Below, piece by piece: positions 16,329-25,297 of a stretch of 45,411 bases of DNA; within the stretch, counting starts at the first letter, position 1; the number at the start of each line of letters is the position of its first letter. Origin of the DNA: Paracoccus hibiscisoli (GTDB taxonomy: Bacteria > Pseudomonadota > Alphaproteobacteria > Rhodobacterales > Rhodobacteraceae); contig NZ_SUNH01000024.1 in NCBI RefSeq assembly GCF_005048265.1, forward strand, positions 1-45,411, read 5' to 3'. The notes beneath the pieces were generated by a model. It had not been told where the DNA came from. It searched no databases and was given only the letters and a program-made list of their open reading frames with translations. The position numbers were made by a program, and so were the translations under genes.

Positions 16329-17243
16329 ATGAGAACACAGACCATGAATCGTGACTGGATCGCCACCGCCCGCACCTTGTCCGAGGCCCTGCCCTATCTG
16401 CAGCGCTATTCCGGCTCTGTCGTGGTGGTCAAGTTCGGCGGCAATGCCATGGGCGACGACGAGGCCATGGCCGAATTCGCCCGCGACATCGTGCTGATGA
16501 AGCAGGTGGGCATGAACCCGGTCGTCTGCCATGGCGGCGGCCCGATGATCAACGACCTGCTGGCCCGCCTCGGCATCGAGAGCCGCTTTGTCCGCGGCAA
16601 GCGCGTGACCACCAAGGAGACCGTCGAGGTGGTCGAGATGGTGCTGTCGGGCCTGGTCAACAAGCGCATCGTCCAGGCTATCAACGATGCGGGCGGGCGC
16701 GCGGTCGGCATTTCCGGCAAGGATGACGACATGATGGTCTGCGAGGCGGACGACCCCGAACTGGGCTTTGTCGGTCGCCCGGTCGAGATGAACGTCCAGA
16801 TCATCCGCGATCTGTACGGCGCCGGCATGATCCCCGTGATCGCCCCCGTCGCCACCGGCATGGAGGATAACGAGACCTTCAACGTCAACGGCGATACCGC
16901 GGCGGGCGCCATCGCGGGCGCGCTCAAGGCCGACCGCCTGCTGCTGCTGACCGATGTGACGGGGGTCAAGGACGCATCGGGCCAGGTGGTCACGCAGCTG
17001 CATCCCGACCAGGTGCGCGCGATGATCGCCGACGGCCAGATCGCCGGCGGCATGATCCCCAAGACCGAGACCGCGCTGAAGGCCCTTGACGACGGTGTCC
17101 GCGCCGTCGTGATCCTGGACGGGCGGGTGCCCAATGCCTGCCTGCTGGAGCTGTTCACCGAACACGGCGCCGGTTCGCTGATCCGCACGACCGAACCGCG
17201 GGTGACGCCGCGCGGATTGCGCCAGACCCCCAGCCCGCTGTGA
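16329..17243 (+). CDS. argB: Acetylglutamate kinase
   Basis: 304 residues from the ATG at 16329; the ATG at 16344 ([12 protein letters not shown]) would give 299. The spacing of the purine-rich AAGGATGAG favours the second start, but related proteins carry a short leader. Key parts: [13 protein letters not shown] (phosphate loop), [11 protein letters not shown] (substrate loop), [10 protein letters not shown], and [19 protein letters not shown] with [11 protein letters not shown] near the nucleotide site. It phosphorylates N-acetylglutamate, the second step of arginine synthesis. It follows engB, a common Rhodobacteraceae order. Confidence 0.96.
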   Translation: MRTQTMNRDWIATARTLSEALPYLQRYSGSVVVVKFGGNAMGDDEAMAEFARDIVLMKQVGMNPVVCHGGGPMINDLLARLGIESRFVRGKRVTTKETVEVVEMVLSGLVNKRIVQAINDAGGRAVGISGKDDDMMVCEADDPELGFVGRPVEMNVQIIRDLYGAGMIPVIAPVATGMEDNETFNVNGDTAAGAIAGALKADRLLLLTDVTGVKDASGQVVTQLHPDQVRAMIADGQIAGGMIPKTETALKALDDGVRAVVILDGRVPNACLLELFTEHGAGSLIRTTEPRVTPRGLRQTPSPL

Positions 17244-17326
17244 CCGGTCGCGAAGCGCTTGCTCCTGCGACGATGGCTGTGGCAGGCTGCCGAAACTGAC
17301 GGCATGGCACAGGAGGCCGCTATCTC

Positions 17327-17845
17327 ATGACCCCACTCGGACACCGACGCCTGATCCTGACGCGCCATGCGAAATCGGCCTGGGACGACCCCACGCTGGA
17401 CGACCATGACCGGCCGCTGAACGACCGGGGGCGGCGCTCGGCGCGGGCCCTGGGCGACTGGCTGGCCAGCCGCGGCTATGAACCGGAGGAGGTGCTCTGT
17501 TCCTCGGCCGCCCGCACGCAGGAGACCTGGGCGGTCATCGCTGGTGCCCCCTTGGAGGTCCGCCCCCTGATGCGCATCGAACCCAGCCTCTATCAGGCCG
17601 GGGCGGAGCGGATGATGGCGGTCCTGAAATCGGCCACGATGCCGACCGTGATGATGCTGGGGCATAATCCGGGCATTTCGGAATTCGCCGCGATGCTGCC
17701 CGCGCGGGCGCCGGCCGACCCGGATTTCCGCCGCTATCCCACCGGCGCGACCCTCGTGGTCGATTTCCAGGTCGACTCGTGGGACCAGATCGCGCCCGGC
17801 CAGGGCAGCGTCATGGATTTCGTGCGCCTGGACGGCCGCATCTGA
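17327..17845 (+). CDS. SixA-like histidine phosphatase
   Basis: 172 residues with CAGGAGG upstream of the ATG. Catalytic RHAKSAW (about 13-19; the His is the phospho-acceptor), followed by DHDRPLNDRGRRSA, SSAARTQETW and the second catalytic His in LGHNPGISEF. This is the compact histidine-phosphatase form of SixA, which removes phosphate from phosphohistidine on proteins such as HPt domains or the nitrogen PTS. The real target here is unknown. It ends at a strong hairpin. Confidence 0.9.
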   Translation: MTPLGHRRLILTRHAKSAWDDPTLDDHDRPLNDRGRRSARALGDWLASRGYEPEEVLCSSAARTQETWAVIAGAPLEVRPLMRIEPSLYQAGAERMMAVLKSATMPTVMMLGHNPGISEFAAMLPARAPADPDFRRYPTGATLVVDFQVDSWDQIAPGQGSVMDFVRLDGRI

Positions 17846-17850
17846 CAGCA

Positions 17851-17880
17851 GGGGCAGGGGCCAACCCCCCTGCCCCCTTT
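17851..17880 (+). terminator. Terminator between the SixA-like gene and bztD
   Basis: GGGGCAGGGG (17851-17860) pairs with the C-rich arm at about 17866-17877 across a CCAA-containing loop, followed by TTT. It lies between convergent genes and may serve both. Confidence 0.65.
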
Positions 17881-17888
17881 GGTGGCGC

Positions 17889-18674
17889 TCAGTGCCCCAA
17901 GATCTGGCTGAGAAACAGCTTGGTCCGTTCGGATTTCGGGTTGTTGAAGAAGTCGGTCGGGTTGTTCTGCTCGACGATCTGACCCTGGTCCATGAAGATC
18001 ACGCGGTTCGCCACGGCCTGGGCAAAGCCCATCTCGTGGGTGACGCAGATCATCGTCATCCCCTCCTCGGCCAGCTCGATCATGGTGTCCAGGACCTCCT
18101 TGATCATCTCGGGGTCCAGCGCGCTGGTCGGCTCATCGAACAGCATGATCTTGGGCTGCATGCACAGCGACCGCGCGATGGCCACGCGCTGCTGCTGGCC
18201 GCCGGACAGCTGGCCGGGATACTTGTCGGCCTGCTCGGGGATCTTGACCTTCTCCAGGAACCGCATGGCGGTCGCCTCGGCCTGCTTGCGCGGGACCTTG
18301 CGCACCCAGATGGGCGCCAGCGTGCAATTCTCCAGCACCGTCAGATGCGGGAACAGGTTGAAGTGCTGGAACACCATGCCCACCTCGGAGCGGACCTTGT
18401 CGATGTTCTTGATGTCGCTGGTCAATTCGACCCCGTCGACCGAGATGTGACCGGCCTGATGCTCCTCCAGCCGGTTGATGCAGCGGATCAGCGTCGATTT
18501 TCCCGAACCCGACGGCCCGGCGATGACGATGCGTTCGCCCTTGTGGACGGTCAGGTCGATGTCGCGCAGAACGTGGAACGTGCCGTACCACTTGTTCATG
18601 TCGCGGATCTCGATGGCGACCTCGTCGCTGACCGTCATCTGGCTGCGGTCGATCGGACGTTCGATGGTTTCCAT
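17889..18674 (-). CDS. bztD: Glutamate/glutamine/aspartate ABC transporter, ATP-binding protein
   Basis: 261 residues. Walker [11 protein letters not shown]-loop [13 protein letters not shown], signature [12 protein letters not shown], Walker [14 protein letters not shown] and H-loop VTHEM are intact. It has the polar amino-acid transporter form (GlnQ/AapP/BztD). It powers uptake through the BztB-BztC pair at the inner membrane. It is the last gene of the bztABCD operon, 12 bases after bztC. The bzt name is by family and gene order; the Rhizobium aap operon is the equivalent. Confidence 0.93.
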   Translation of the reverse strand: METIERPIDRSQMTVSDEVAIEIRDMNKWYGTFHVLRDIDLTVHKGERIVIAGPSGSGKSTLIRCINRLEEHQAGHISVDGVELTSDIKNIDKVRSEVGMVFQHFNLFPHLTVLENCTLAPIWVRKVPRKQAEATAMRFLEKVKIPEQADKYPGQLSGGQQQRVAIARSLCMQPKIMLFDEPTSALDPEMIKEVLDTMIELAEEGMTMICVTHEMGFAQAVANRVIFMDQGQIVEQNNPTDFFNNPKSERTKLFLSQILGH

Positions 18675-18686
18675 GGGAGGGGGTCC

Positions 18687-20141
18687 TTACCTGTGGTCGC
18701 GTTGCAGGCGGCGTTCCAGATACATCGAGTATCGCGACATGCCGAAGCAGATGAGAAAGAAGATGCCGCCGACGAAGATGAACGGCTCCCAATAGATGCC
18801 CTTCCATTCGACATTGGCGCGAACGGCGTCGGACATGGATTTCAGCGGGTCATAGAGGCCCACGAAGGTCACCAGCGTCGTGTCCTTGAACATGCCGATG
18901 AAGGTCGACACGATCCCCGGGATGCTGATCTTGAGCGCCTGCGGCAGCACGATCAGGCGCTGTGCCTTCCAGTAATCCAGGCCCAGGGCGTCGGCGGCCT
19001 CGTACTGGCCCTTGGGCAGGGCGGCCAGGCCGCCGCGGATCACCTCGGCCATATAGGCGGCGGCGAACAGCGTGACCATGATGATGACGCGCAGGATGAT
19101 GTCGAAGGTCGTCCCCGGCGGCAGGAAGTAGTTGAGCAGCAGCGAGGCCACGAACAGCAGCGTGATCAGCGGCACGCCCCGGATGAATTCGATGAAGACC
19201 ACCGACAGCGACTTGATCAGGAACATGTCCGATTGCCGCGCCAGCGCCAGCACGATGCCCAAAGGCAGCGACAGGGCGATGCCCGCGACGCCGATGGTCA
19301 GCGACAGCAGGAACCCCCCGAAGCGGTCCGAGCGGACCGATTCGATGGACAGCGACAGCAGCCCCTCGGCATCGCGGGCGGCGTCCCCCGCCAGCACCAG
19401 CCAGAAGATCAGCGTCACCACGATCGCCGCCACCGTCGCCAGCAGCGGCGACAGGCGCGACAGCAGCCGCCAGGCGACCCAGCCCAAGGCCGGGCCGACC
19501 AGCACGAAGATCGGGCCCCACAGCGTGCCGCCCCACAGGAACCACACCCCCAGCAGCGGATAGACGATGGAAAAGGGCAGCATCCAGGCGATGTTGCGCT
19601 CGGACAGGATCAGGCCAGTGGCCAGCACGATCGCGGCAAAGACCAGCCAGCCCGCAGGCGCGCCCAGCACGACCATCGCCCAGAGGGTCACCAGCGTGGT
19701 GATGGCCAGCACGACCCGCCGGATGGTCAGCGATGCGCTGAACAGCACCGGCGCCAGCGCGACCATCAGCAGACCAAAGGTCATCGTCGGGCGCCAGTAG
19801 AGATGCTGGGGATAGAAGCCGAACAGATACTGGTTCCAGCGCTCGCGGATCACCGCAAAGCAGGCGCCGCGCGCATCGGGGCCCCAGGTGGCGCTGATGA
19901 TCTCGCGGCATTCGGTCAGGCTGGACGCGTTCCAGACGGAATGCGCGAACCAGTCCCAGAAGGTGGCGACCAGGAACCACAGGATCAGCAGGCCCAGGAC
20001 GGTCAGGATCGAATTGACCGGCCCCGAGAACAGGTTCTCGCGCAGCCAGCGCACGGCGCCCGATTCGCGGATCGGCGGGGCGGCGGCGGGCAGCATGGTG
20101 TCGCGCACGAAGGCGACGGTCTGGGCGTGGGTGTCGCTCAT
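18687..20141 (-). CDS. bztC: Glutamate/glutamine/aspartate ABC transporter, permease BztC
   Basis: 484 residues. The N-terminal half has several hydrophobic helices of the long Bzt/AapM type. The C-terminal half is the transport core (from about 260, SLTIGVAGIALSLPLGIVLA), with the cytoplasmic EAA-like loop YMAEVIRGGLAALPKGQYEA followed by ADALGL. It forms the membrane channel with BztB. Its start lies one base after the bztB stop, so the two are probably translated together. Confidence 0.92.
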   Translation of the reverse strand: MSDTHAQTVAFVRDTMLPAAAPPIRESGAVRWLRENLFSGPVNSILTVLGLLILWFLVATFWDWFAHSVWNASSLTECREIISATWGPDARGACFAVIRERWNQYLFGFYPQHLYWRPTMTFGLLMVALAPVLFSASLTIRRVVLAITTLVTLWAMVVLGAPAGWLVFAAIVLATGLILSERNIAWMLPFSIVYPLLGVWFLWGGTLWGPIFVLVGPALGWVAWRLLSRLSPLLATVAAIVVTLIFWLVLAGDAARDAEGLLSLSIESVRSDRFGGFLLSLTIGVAGIALSLPLGIVLALARQSDMFLIKSLSVVFIEFIRGVPLITLLFVASLLLNYFLPPGTTFDIILRVIIMVTLFAAAYMAEVIRGGLAALPKGQYEAADALGLDYWKAQRLIVLPQALKISIPGIVSTFIGMFKDTTLVTFVGLYDPLKSMSDAVRANVEWKGIYWEPFIFVGGIFFLICFGMSRYSMYLERRLQRDHR

Positions 20142-20142
20142 C

Positions 20143-21399
20143 TCACCGCTCCTTCAGTTTGACGCGGGCGTTGAAGACGTTCATGCCCGCCGAGATGATC
20201 AGGCTGAGGACCAGATAGGTCAGCATCATCAGCACGATGGCCTCCAGTTCCCGGCCGGTCTGGTTCAGCGTGGTGCCGCCCAGGGTGCCGCGCAGGTCCA
20301 TGTAGCCGACCGCGATCGCCAGAGAGCTGTTCTTGGTCAGGTTCAGGTATTGGGAGATCAGCGGCGGAATGATGACCCGCAGCGCCTGCGGCAGGATCAC
20401 CAGGCTCATGGTGCGGTTCGGGCGCAGGCCCAGGGCAAAGGCCGCCTCGGACTGGCCGCGGCTGACGGCCAGGATGCCAGCGCGCACGATCTCGGCGATG
20501 AAGGCCGCCGTGTACAGCGTCAGCGCCAGCCACAGCGCCACCAGCGAGTTCGAGACGTTCAGCCCGCCGGTAAAGTTGAACCCCTGCAGGCTGGGCGCCT
20601 CCAGGTGCAGGCCAAAGAACCAGATCAGGAACAGCGACGGCAGCGTCATCACGGCCAGGGTCTTCCACCAGGTCACGGGGCGGTCGCCGGTGCGGTCCTG
20701 CACGTCCTGCGCCCAGGCCCGGATCATGCGCCGCACGATCCAGCCGCCGACCAGCACCACGACAAAGGCGATGGTGGCCCAGTTGAAGGTGATGCGCGCG
20801 CCCAGGTCCAGGCTGCCCGGATCGTTGGTCATGGCCAGCGTCGGCAGCGCGGTATAGCGGTTCGTCAGCGCGACATTGTCGAACAGGATCATGCCGGCGC
20901 TGGCCTCGTCGCCGCGAAAGGCGTTGGGCGGCGGCAGGATCTCGGTGAAGACCGCATAGACGATCAGGATCCACAGCAGCAGCGGCATGTTGCGGAAGAT
21001 CTCAACGAACACCGTCATCAGCCGCGCGAACAGCCAGTTCCTGGACAGGCGCGCCACGCCCACGATCACGCCCAGAACGGTCGCCGCGATGCAGCCCAGC
21101 ACCGCCACGATCAGCGTGTTCAGCAGCCCCACGACCGAAGCGCGCAGATGCGTGTCATCGGCCGTGTAGGGGATCGGCGTCTGCGAGATGTCATAGCCCG
21201 CGCGCTGGAACAGGAACCCGAAATCAAAGCTTTTGCCCATCAGGGCCAGGTTGCGGATCGTGTTGTCGATCAGCCACCAGGCGGCGGCCATGACCAGAAT
21301 GAACACGATGACCTGAAAAGTCAGGGACCGATACCGCCGGTCATTGACCAGCATGCTCAGCCGGAACGGCGGTGTCGCCGTTGCCCGGATGTCCGTCAT
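20143..21399 (-). CDS. bztB: Glutamate/glutamine/aspartate ABC transporter, permease BztB
   Basis: 418 residues from the ATG at 21399, which has AGGGG eight bases upstream; a longer frame to 21435 lacks this. Hydrophobic N-terminal helix FQVIVFILVMAAAWWLI, a large periplasmic insert, then transport helices. The EAA-like loop is AFIAEIVRAGILAVSRGQSE followed by AAFALGL. It pairs with BztC. It is separated from bztA by 120 bases carrying a strong hairpin. Confidence 0.92.
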   Translation of the reverse strand: MTDIRATATPPFRLSMLVNDRRYRSLTFQVIVFILVMAAAWWLIDNTIRNLALMGKSFDFGFLFQRAGYDISQTPIPYTADDTHLRASVVGLLNTLIVAVLGCIAATVLGVIVGVARLSRNWLFARLMTVFVEIFRNMPLLLWILIVYAVFTEILPPPNAFRGDEASAGMILFDNVALTNRYTALPTLAMTNDPGSLDLGARITFNWATIAFVVVLVGGWIVRRMIRAWAQDVQDRTGDRPVTWWKTLAVMTLPSLFLIWFFGLHLEAPSLQGFNFTGGLNVSNSLVALWLALTLYTAAFIAEIVRAGILAVSRGQSEAAFALGLRPNRTMSLVILPQALRVIIPPLISQYLNLTKNSSLAIAVGYMDLRGTLGGTTLNQTGRELEAIVLMMLTYLVLSLIISAGMNVFNARVKLKER

Positions 21400-21475
21400 C
21401 TTGAATACCCCTGTCGCCCGCCACCGGCTTTGCACCGTTTTTCATTGAGGCAGGATTATCGTTGCTGGAGAGGGT

Positions 21476-21504
21476 GGGGCCGGACCCATGACAGGTCCGG
21501 CCCC
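21476..21504 (-). promoter_or_regulatory. Strong hairpin between bztA and bztB
   Basis: GGGGCCGGACC (21476-21486) pairs perfectly with GGTCCGGCCCC (21494-21504) over a seven-base loop. No T-tract follows on the minus strand. It lies 15 bases past the bztA stop. Such hairpins after binding-protein genes commonly protect the upstream mRNA and lower permease expression; that role is inferred here. Confidence 0.6.
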
Positions 21505-21519
21505 GATCGCATCAGCCGA

Positions 21520-22545
21520 TCAGCGGAACGGCGGGGCGTAGAGCAGGCCGCCCTGCGTCCATTGCGCGTTCAGACCGCGGGCCAGGCCGATCGGGGTCTG
21601 TTCGCCGATATTGGCGGCAAAGATCTCGCCATAGTTGCCGTTGGCCAGGATCGCGCGGCGTGCCCATTCGGCGTCCAGGCCGATCATGGCGCCCAGCTCA
21701 TCGGTGGTGCCCAGAAGGCGCTGGACCTCGGGGTTCTCGGAGGAGCGGACCAGCTCTTCGATGTTGCGCGAGGTGACGCCGTATTCCTCGGCGGCGACCA
21801 GCGCGTTCAGCGTCCAGCGCGCGATGTCGCCCCAGTTGCTGTCGCCATGGCGCACGGCCGGCCCAAGCGGCTCCTTGGAGATGATCTCGGGCAGGATGAT
21901 GTGGTTTTCCGGGTCGGCAAAGGCCGCACGGGTCGCGGCCAGGCCCGACGCGTCGGTCGTGTAGGCGTCGCAGGCGCCGGCCATGTACTGCTGCTCGCCC
22001 TCGGCATTGCTGTCGATGTTGACGGGCGTGTAGGCCATGTTGTTGGCGCGGAAATAGTCGGCCAGGTTCAGCTCGGTCGTGGTGCCGGTCTGGATGCAGA
22101 TCGTCGCGCCGTCCAGTTCCTTGGCCGAGGTCACGCCCAGGTCACGGTTCACCATGAAGCCCTGGCCGTCGTAATAGTTGACGCCCACGAAATCCAGCTT
22201 CAGGTCGGTGTCACGCGAATAGGTCCAGGTCGAGTTCCGGGCCAGCACGTCGACCTCGCCCGAGGACAGCGCGGTAAAGCGCGTCTGGCCGGTGGTCGGG
22301 ACGAACTTGATCTTGTTGGGGTCACCCAGCACGGCGGCGGCCAGCGCGCGGCAATAGGCGATGTCGAAGCCGGTCCAGTTGCCGCTGGCGTCGGGCGCCG
22401 CGAATCCGACCAGGCCGGTGTTGACGCCGCAATTCAGCTCGTCGCGTTCCTTGACCTGGGCCAAAGTCGACCCCTCCTGGGCCATGCCCATGCCCGCCAG
22501 CAGGGTCGCTGCGGTCACCGTCCCCAGGAAAACCGATTTTTTCAT
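21520..22545 (-). CDS. bztA: Glutamate/glutamine/aspartate ABC transporter, periplasmic binding protein
   Basis: 341 residues, the family's usual length. The ATG at 22545 has AGAGG upstream. The signal peptide MKKSVFLGTVTAATLLAGMG ends near AQ (about 22). The mature start has LAQVKERDELNCGVNTGL and the substrate-contact region NWTGFDIAYCRALAAAVLGD, typical of the AapJ/BztA solute-binding family. It captures acidic amino acids and their amides in the periplasm and delivers them to BztBC. It is the first gene of the operon, with a good promoter about 115 bases upstream. Confidence 0.94.
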   Translation of the reverse strand: MKKSVFLGTVTAATLLAGMGMAQEGSTLAQVKERDELNCGVNTGLVGFAAPDASGNWTGFDIAYCRALAAAVLGDPNKIKFVPTTGQTRFTALSSGEVDVLARNSTWTYSRDTDLKLDFVGVNYYDGQGFMVNRDLGVTSAKELDGATICIQTGTTTELNLADYFRANNMAYTPVNIDSNAEGEQQYMAGACDAYTTDASGLAATRAAFADPENHIILPEIISKEPLGPAVRHGDSNWGDIARWTLNALVAAEEYGVTSRNIEELVRSSENPEVQRLLGTTDELGAMIGLDAEWARRAILANGNYGEIFAANIGEQTPIGLARGLNAQWTQGGLLYAPPFR

Positions 22546-22660
22546 TGTTACCTCTGTGTTGGAGCGCCCTGCCCCCCTGACGGGCGGCGGACACGATGCG
22601 GACCCTTCGCGGAGCCCTTGTCGGCATAGCACGGCGCAGTGTGCCGTCCTATTAGGCGGT

Positions 22661-22688
22661 ATTGTGCCGATACAAGTTGCCACGTCAA
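22661..22688 (-). promoter_or_regulatory. Candidate sigma-70 promoter for bztABCD
   Basis: On the minus strand TTGACG (22683-22688), a 16-base spacer and CACAAT (22661-22666). This leaves a leader of roughly 110 bases before bztA, long enough for regulation. It is the best promoter match in this gap. Confidence 0.55.
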
Positions 22689-22715
22689 GAACCCCGTCCG
22701 GGTCCGCAACCGCTT

Positions 22716-23429
22716 TCAACCCCGACGGGACAGATGCCACAGCCGCTCTGCCGAAAGAATCGCCACAAGGCGGCCTTCGGCGGCCTCCGCAGCCTCCTCG
22801 TCGCTGCCCCACCGCTCGGCCTGGAAATCCTCGTCGATGCGGGACAGGCGATGCGCCTCGGGGGCGTCGATGCGCCCCTCGACCACCGCCAGGCCCAGGA
22901 TCAGCGAACCGGGAATCGTCACCAGATCATGCAGCGCGGTCAGCCCCCACAGGTCCAAGTCCCGCACCCGGGCATGCAGACGCGCCAGCGCGGCGGGGTC
23001 CTGATCGACGGGAATCACCCCATGCGTGATGCGCAGCGGCGCGGCCAGATGGGTGGCCGACCAGTCGATCAGCGGGTCCCAGCCCTGGGCCTGGCGGCGG
23101 ATCAGCACCTCGGGTTCGGTTGCCCGATAAGACAGCAGGTCGGTGCCGCCATATTCGGCAAGCATTGCAGCAACCGCATCGAATTGCGGTGCGACCTTTT
23201 CGATGGCCGAGTTCGCGGCCCGCGTCAGCGGCATGCTCTGCGGCACGATCAGATCGTCCTGCGCCTGCCATTCCACCGCGATGGCGGCCGCCAGCCCCTC
23301 GGTCGGCAGGACCAGCGGGTGCTTGCCGGGGGTGCGCAGGACGCGGTCGTCCAGCATCACCTCGAATCCGCCCTCGGCGGGGCGCAGATCGGCAGTCTTC
23401 CAGAACCGCCGGGCCTTCCATTCGCTCAT
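22716..23429 (-). CDS. ATP12-family F1-ATPase assembly chaperone
   Basis: 237 residues from the ATG at 23429, which overlaps the HAD-gene stop (ATGA). It begins MSEWKARRFWKTADL, contains DDRVLRTPGKHPLVLPTEGL and a central AVEWQAQ...PQSMPLTRAAN region, then DLLSYRA and WDPLIDW. This is the layout of the ATP12 family, found in mitochondria and alphaproteobacteria, which binds the F1 alpha subunit during ATP synthase assembly. It is last in a leftward rarA-rluC-HAD-ATP12 run. Confidence 0.9.
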   Translation of the reverse strand: MSEWKARRFWKTADLRPAEGGFEVMLDDRVLRTPGKHPLVLPTEGLAAAIAVEWQAQDDLIVPQSMPLTRAANSAIEKVAPQFDAVAAMLAEYGGTDLLSYRATEPEVLIRRQAQGWDPLIDWSATHLAAPLRITHGVIPVDQDPAALARLHARVRDLDLWGLTALHDLVTIPGSLILGLAVVEGRIDAPEAHRLSRIDEDFQAERWGSDEEAAEAAEGRLVAILSAERLWHLSRRG

Positions 23430-24082
23430 GCCGCCCACTCCTCGATGGCCCGCGTCAGGGTGGCGAAATCGTCCAGCACCCGCACGGCCCCTGCCCCGTG
23501 CAGCGCTTCGACCGGGTGATAACCCCAGCTGACGCCAAAGCCCGCCAGCCCCGCAGCACCCGCCATCAGCATGTCAAAGCTGGTATCGCCGATCATCACC
23601 GCCCGGTCCGCCTGCGTCCCCGTCTCAGCCAGGGCCGCCTGCAGCATCGAGGGATGCGGCTTGGACGGATGCCCATCCGCCGTCTGCAGGCTGAGGAACC
23701 GCCCCTGCAGCCCATGCGCCTTGATCATCGCATCCAGCCCGCGCCGCGATTTGCCCGTGGCCACCGCCAGCAGCAGGTCGTCGCGATCCGCCAGCCGGTC
23801 CAGACAGGCCATCGCCCCGTCATAAAGCGGCGCGGCACTGTCCAGCCGCGCCCGCATGAAGCTGTCCTTGTAGGCCGCGACGATCCGCGCCTGCGTGTCG
23901 GCATCGACCTCCGGGGCCAGCTGCGCCACCGCCACCGGCAGCGACAGGCCGACGATGGACAGCACCTGCGCCTTGGGCAGCGGCGTCAGCCCGACCTGGT
24001 CAAAGGCGAAACCCATCGCGTGGGTGATGTGGTTCTGGCTGTCGACCAGCGTGCCGTCGACGTCAAAGACGACCAGTCTCAT
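23426..24082 (-). CDS. HAD-family phosphatase (Gph-like)
   Basis: 218 residues. Motif I DVDGTLVDS at the N-terminus (nucleophile Asp near residue 7), a helical cap, motif II in AVATGKS, motif III Lys in SKPHP, and motif IV GDTSFDM. This fits the phosphoglycolate/beta-phosphoglucomutase branch of HAD hydrolases. The substrate is uncertain. It overlaps rluC upstream and the ATP12 gene downstream by ATGA, so the three are likely co-translated. Confidence 0.9.
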   Translation of the reverse strand: MRLVVFDVDGTLVDSQNHITHAMGFAFDQVGLTPLPKAQVLSIVGLSLPVAVAQLAPEVDADTQARIVAAYKDSFMRARLDSAAPLYDGAMACLDRLADRDDLLLAVATGKSRRGLDAMIKAHGLQGRFLSLQTADGHPSKPHPSMLQAALAETGTQADRAVMIGDTSFDMLMAGAAGLAGFGVSWGYHPVEALHGAGAVRVLDDFATLTRAIEEWAA

Positions 24083-25134
24083 TCGTCATCCGCGAACGGA
24101 TCGTCCGGCACGTCGTTCTCGTGCCAGCCCACCGATTTCCAGGTGCGGCCCATGTGTTCGGGCAGCGGCGCGGTGATGGTCATGCGCTTTTTCGTGATCG
24201 GATGGTCGAAGGTGATCGACCGCGCATGCAGGTGCAGCTTCTTGCTGATCTCTCCGCCCAGTTGCGCGCCCCAGCCATCGCCCAGATTCTCCTGCCCCGA
24301 GCCGCCGTACTTGCCGTCGCCCACGATCGGATGGCCCAGTTCGGCCATATGCGCGCGCAACTGATGCGTGCGCCCGGTGATCGGCACCAGCGCGCACCAG
24401 CTTGCCCGCGTCGCCAGCGCGTCCAGCACCGCGTAATCGGTGGTGGCCCGCTTGGCGCCCTCGGTCTTGTCGATGTCGCGGGGGTGGACGGCGATCATCT
24501 TCTCGTTGTCGCCACCGCGCCCCGAACCGCCCTTGACCAGGCCATAGCGGATCGTGCCCATCCGCGGATGCGGCACGCCCGCCACCGCCGCCCAATAGAT
24601 CTTGCGCGTGGTGCGAGAGCGGAACGCCTCGGACAGGGCCCGCGCGACACGGTCGGTCCGCGCCAGCAGCAGGACGCCCGACGTGTCCTTGTCCAGCCGG
24701 TGCACCAGCTTGGGCCGCTCCTTGAAGCCGAACAGCAGCGCGGTGGTCAGCCCGTCCACATGGCGGCCGCCCAGACCGCTGCCGCCCTGGCTGGGCAGGC
24801 CGGGGGGCTTGTTCAGGGCGATGATATGCTCGTCCTTCCACAGGACGGCGGACTGGATCATCTCCTCGTCGCTGTCGCTGACGCGGGGCCCCAAGGGGCG
24901 TTCCGCGCGCTCGGGCATGTCTCCCGGCTCGGGCAGCGGCGGGATGCGGACCTGGTGGCCCGGCTCGATCCGGGTCGCGGCCTTGACGCGGCCCCCGTCG
25001 ACGCGCAGCTCTCCCTTGCGGCACATCTTCTCGATGGCCACCTGCGACAGCTGCGGAAAGCGTTTCTTCAGCCAGCGATCCAGCCGCATCTCTGCGTCAT
25101 CGTCGCCGACTATGATGGTCTGCACGGCACTCAT
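24079..25134 (-). CDS. rluC: 23S rRNA pseudouridine synthase, RluC type
   Basis: 351 residues from the ATG at 25134, with AAGGAA upstream. An S4-like RNA-binding domain (about 10-70, MRLDRWLKKRFPQLSQVAIE) is followed by the catalytic domain with HRLDKDTSGVLLLARTD, carrying the catalytic Asp, then GRTHQLRAHM and GHPIVGDGKYGG. RluC converts three uridines of 23S rRNA; RluD is a close relative, so the exact target is by family. A short acidic C-terminus ends DDPFADDE. Confidence 0.88.
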   Translation of the reverse strand: MSAVQTIIVGDDDAEMRLDRWLKKRFPQLSQVAIEKMCRKGELRVDGGRVKAATRIEPGHQVRIPPLPEPGDMPERAERPLGPRVSDSDEEMIQSAVLWKDEHIIALNKPPGLPSQGGSGLGGRHVDGLTTALLFGFKERPKLVHRLDKDTSGVLLLARTDRVARALSEAFRSRTTRKIYWAAVAGVPHPRMGTIRYGLVKGGSGRGGDNEKMIAVHPRDIDKTEGAKRATTDYAVLDALATRASWCALVPITGRTHQLRAHMAELGHPIVGDGKYGGSGQENLGDGWGAQLGGEISKKLHLHARSITFDHPITKKRMTITAPLPEHMGRTWKSVGWHENDVPDDPFADDE

Positions 25135-25297
25135 GCCCAAATTCCTTGTCCCAAGGCCGGTCCGGCCTGACGGCCCCCGGCAATCGCAGGACCGAAAGCT
25201 CCCGCGTCCCGCACCCGCTGCCCGATCTGCCCTTGCGGAACGGGCGCGCGGGGCGCGGTTCATTGTTGCGCGTCTGTGTGGCGGCTGGCCCCCAAAG

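Noticed and set aside
17892..20162. Long plus-strand open frame (about 756 codons) opposite bztD and bztC
   Set aside because: Same shadow effect; composition is Gln/Asp/His-rich and the sense-strand genes carry all expected motifs.
19888..22629. Very long plus-strand open frame (about 913 codons) opposite bztA-bztB-bztC
   Set aside because: It is antisense to well-recognised transporter genes, is rich in Gln/Arg/His/Gly from GC-rich codon shadows, and has no family motifs.
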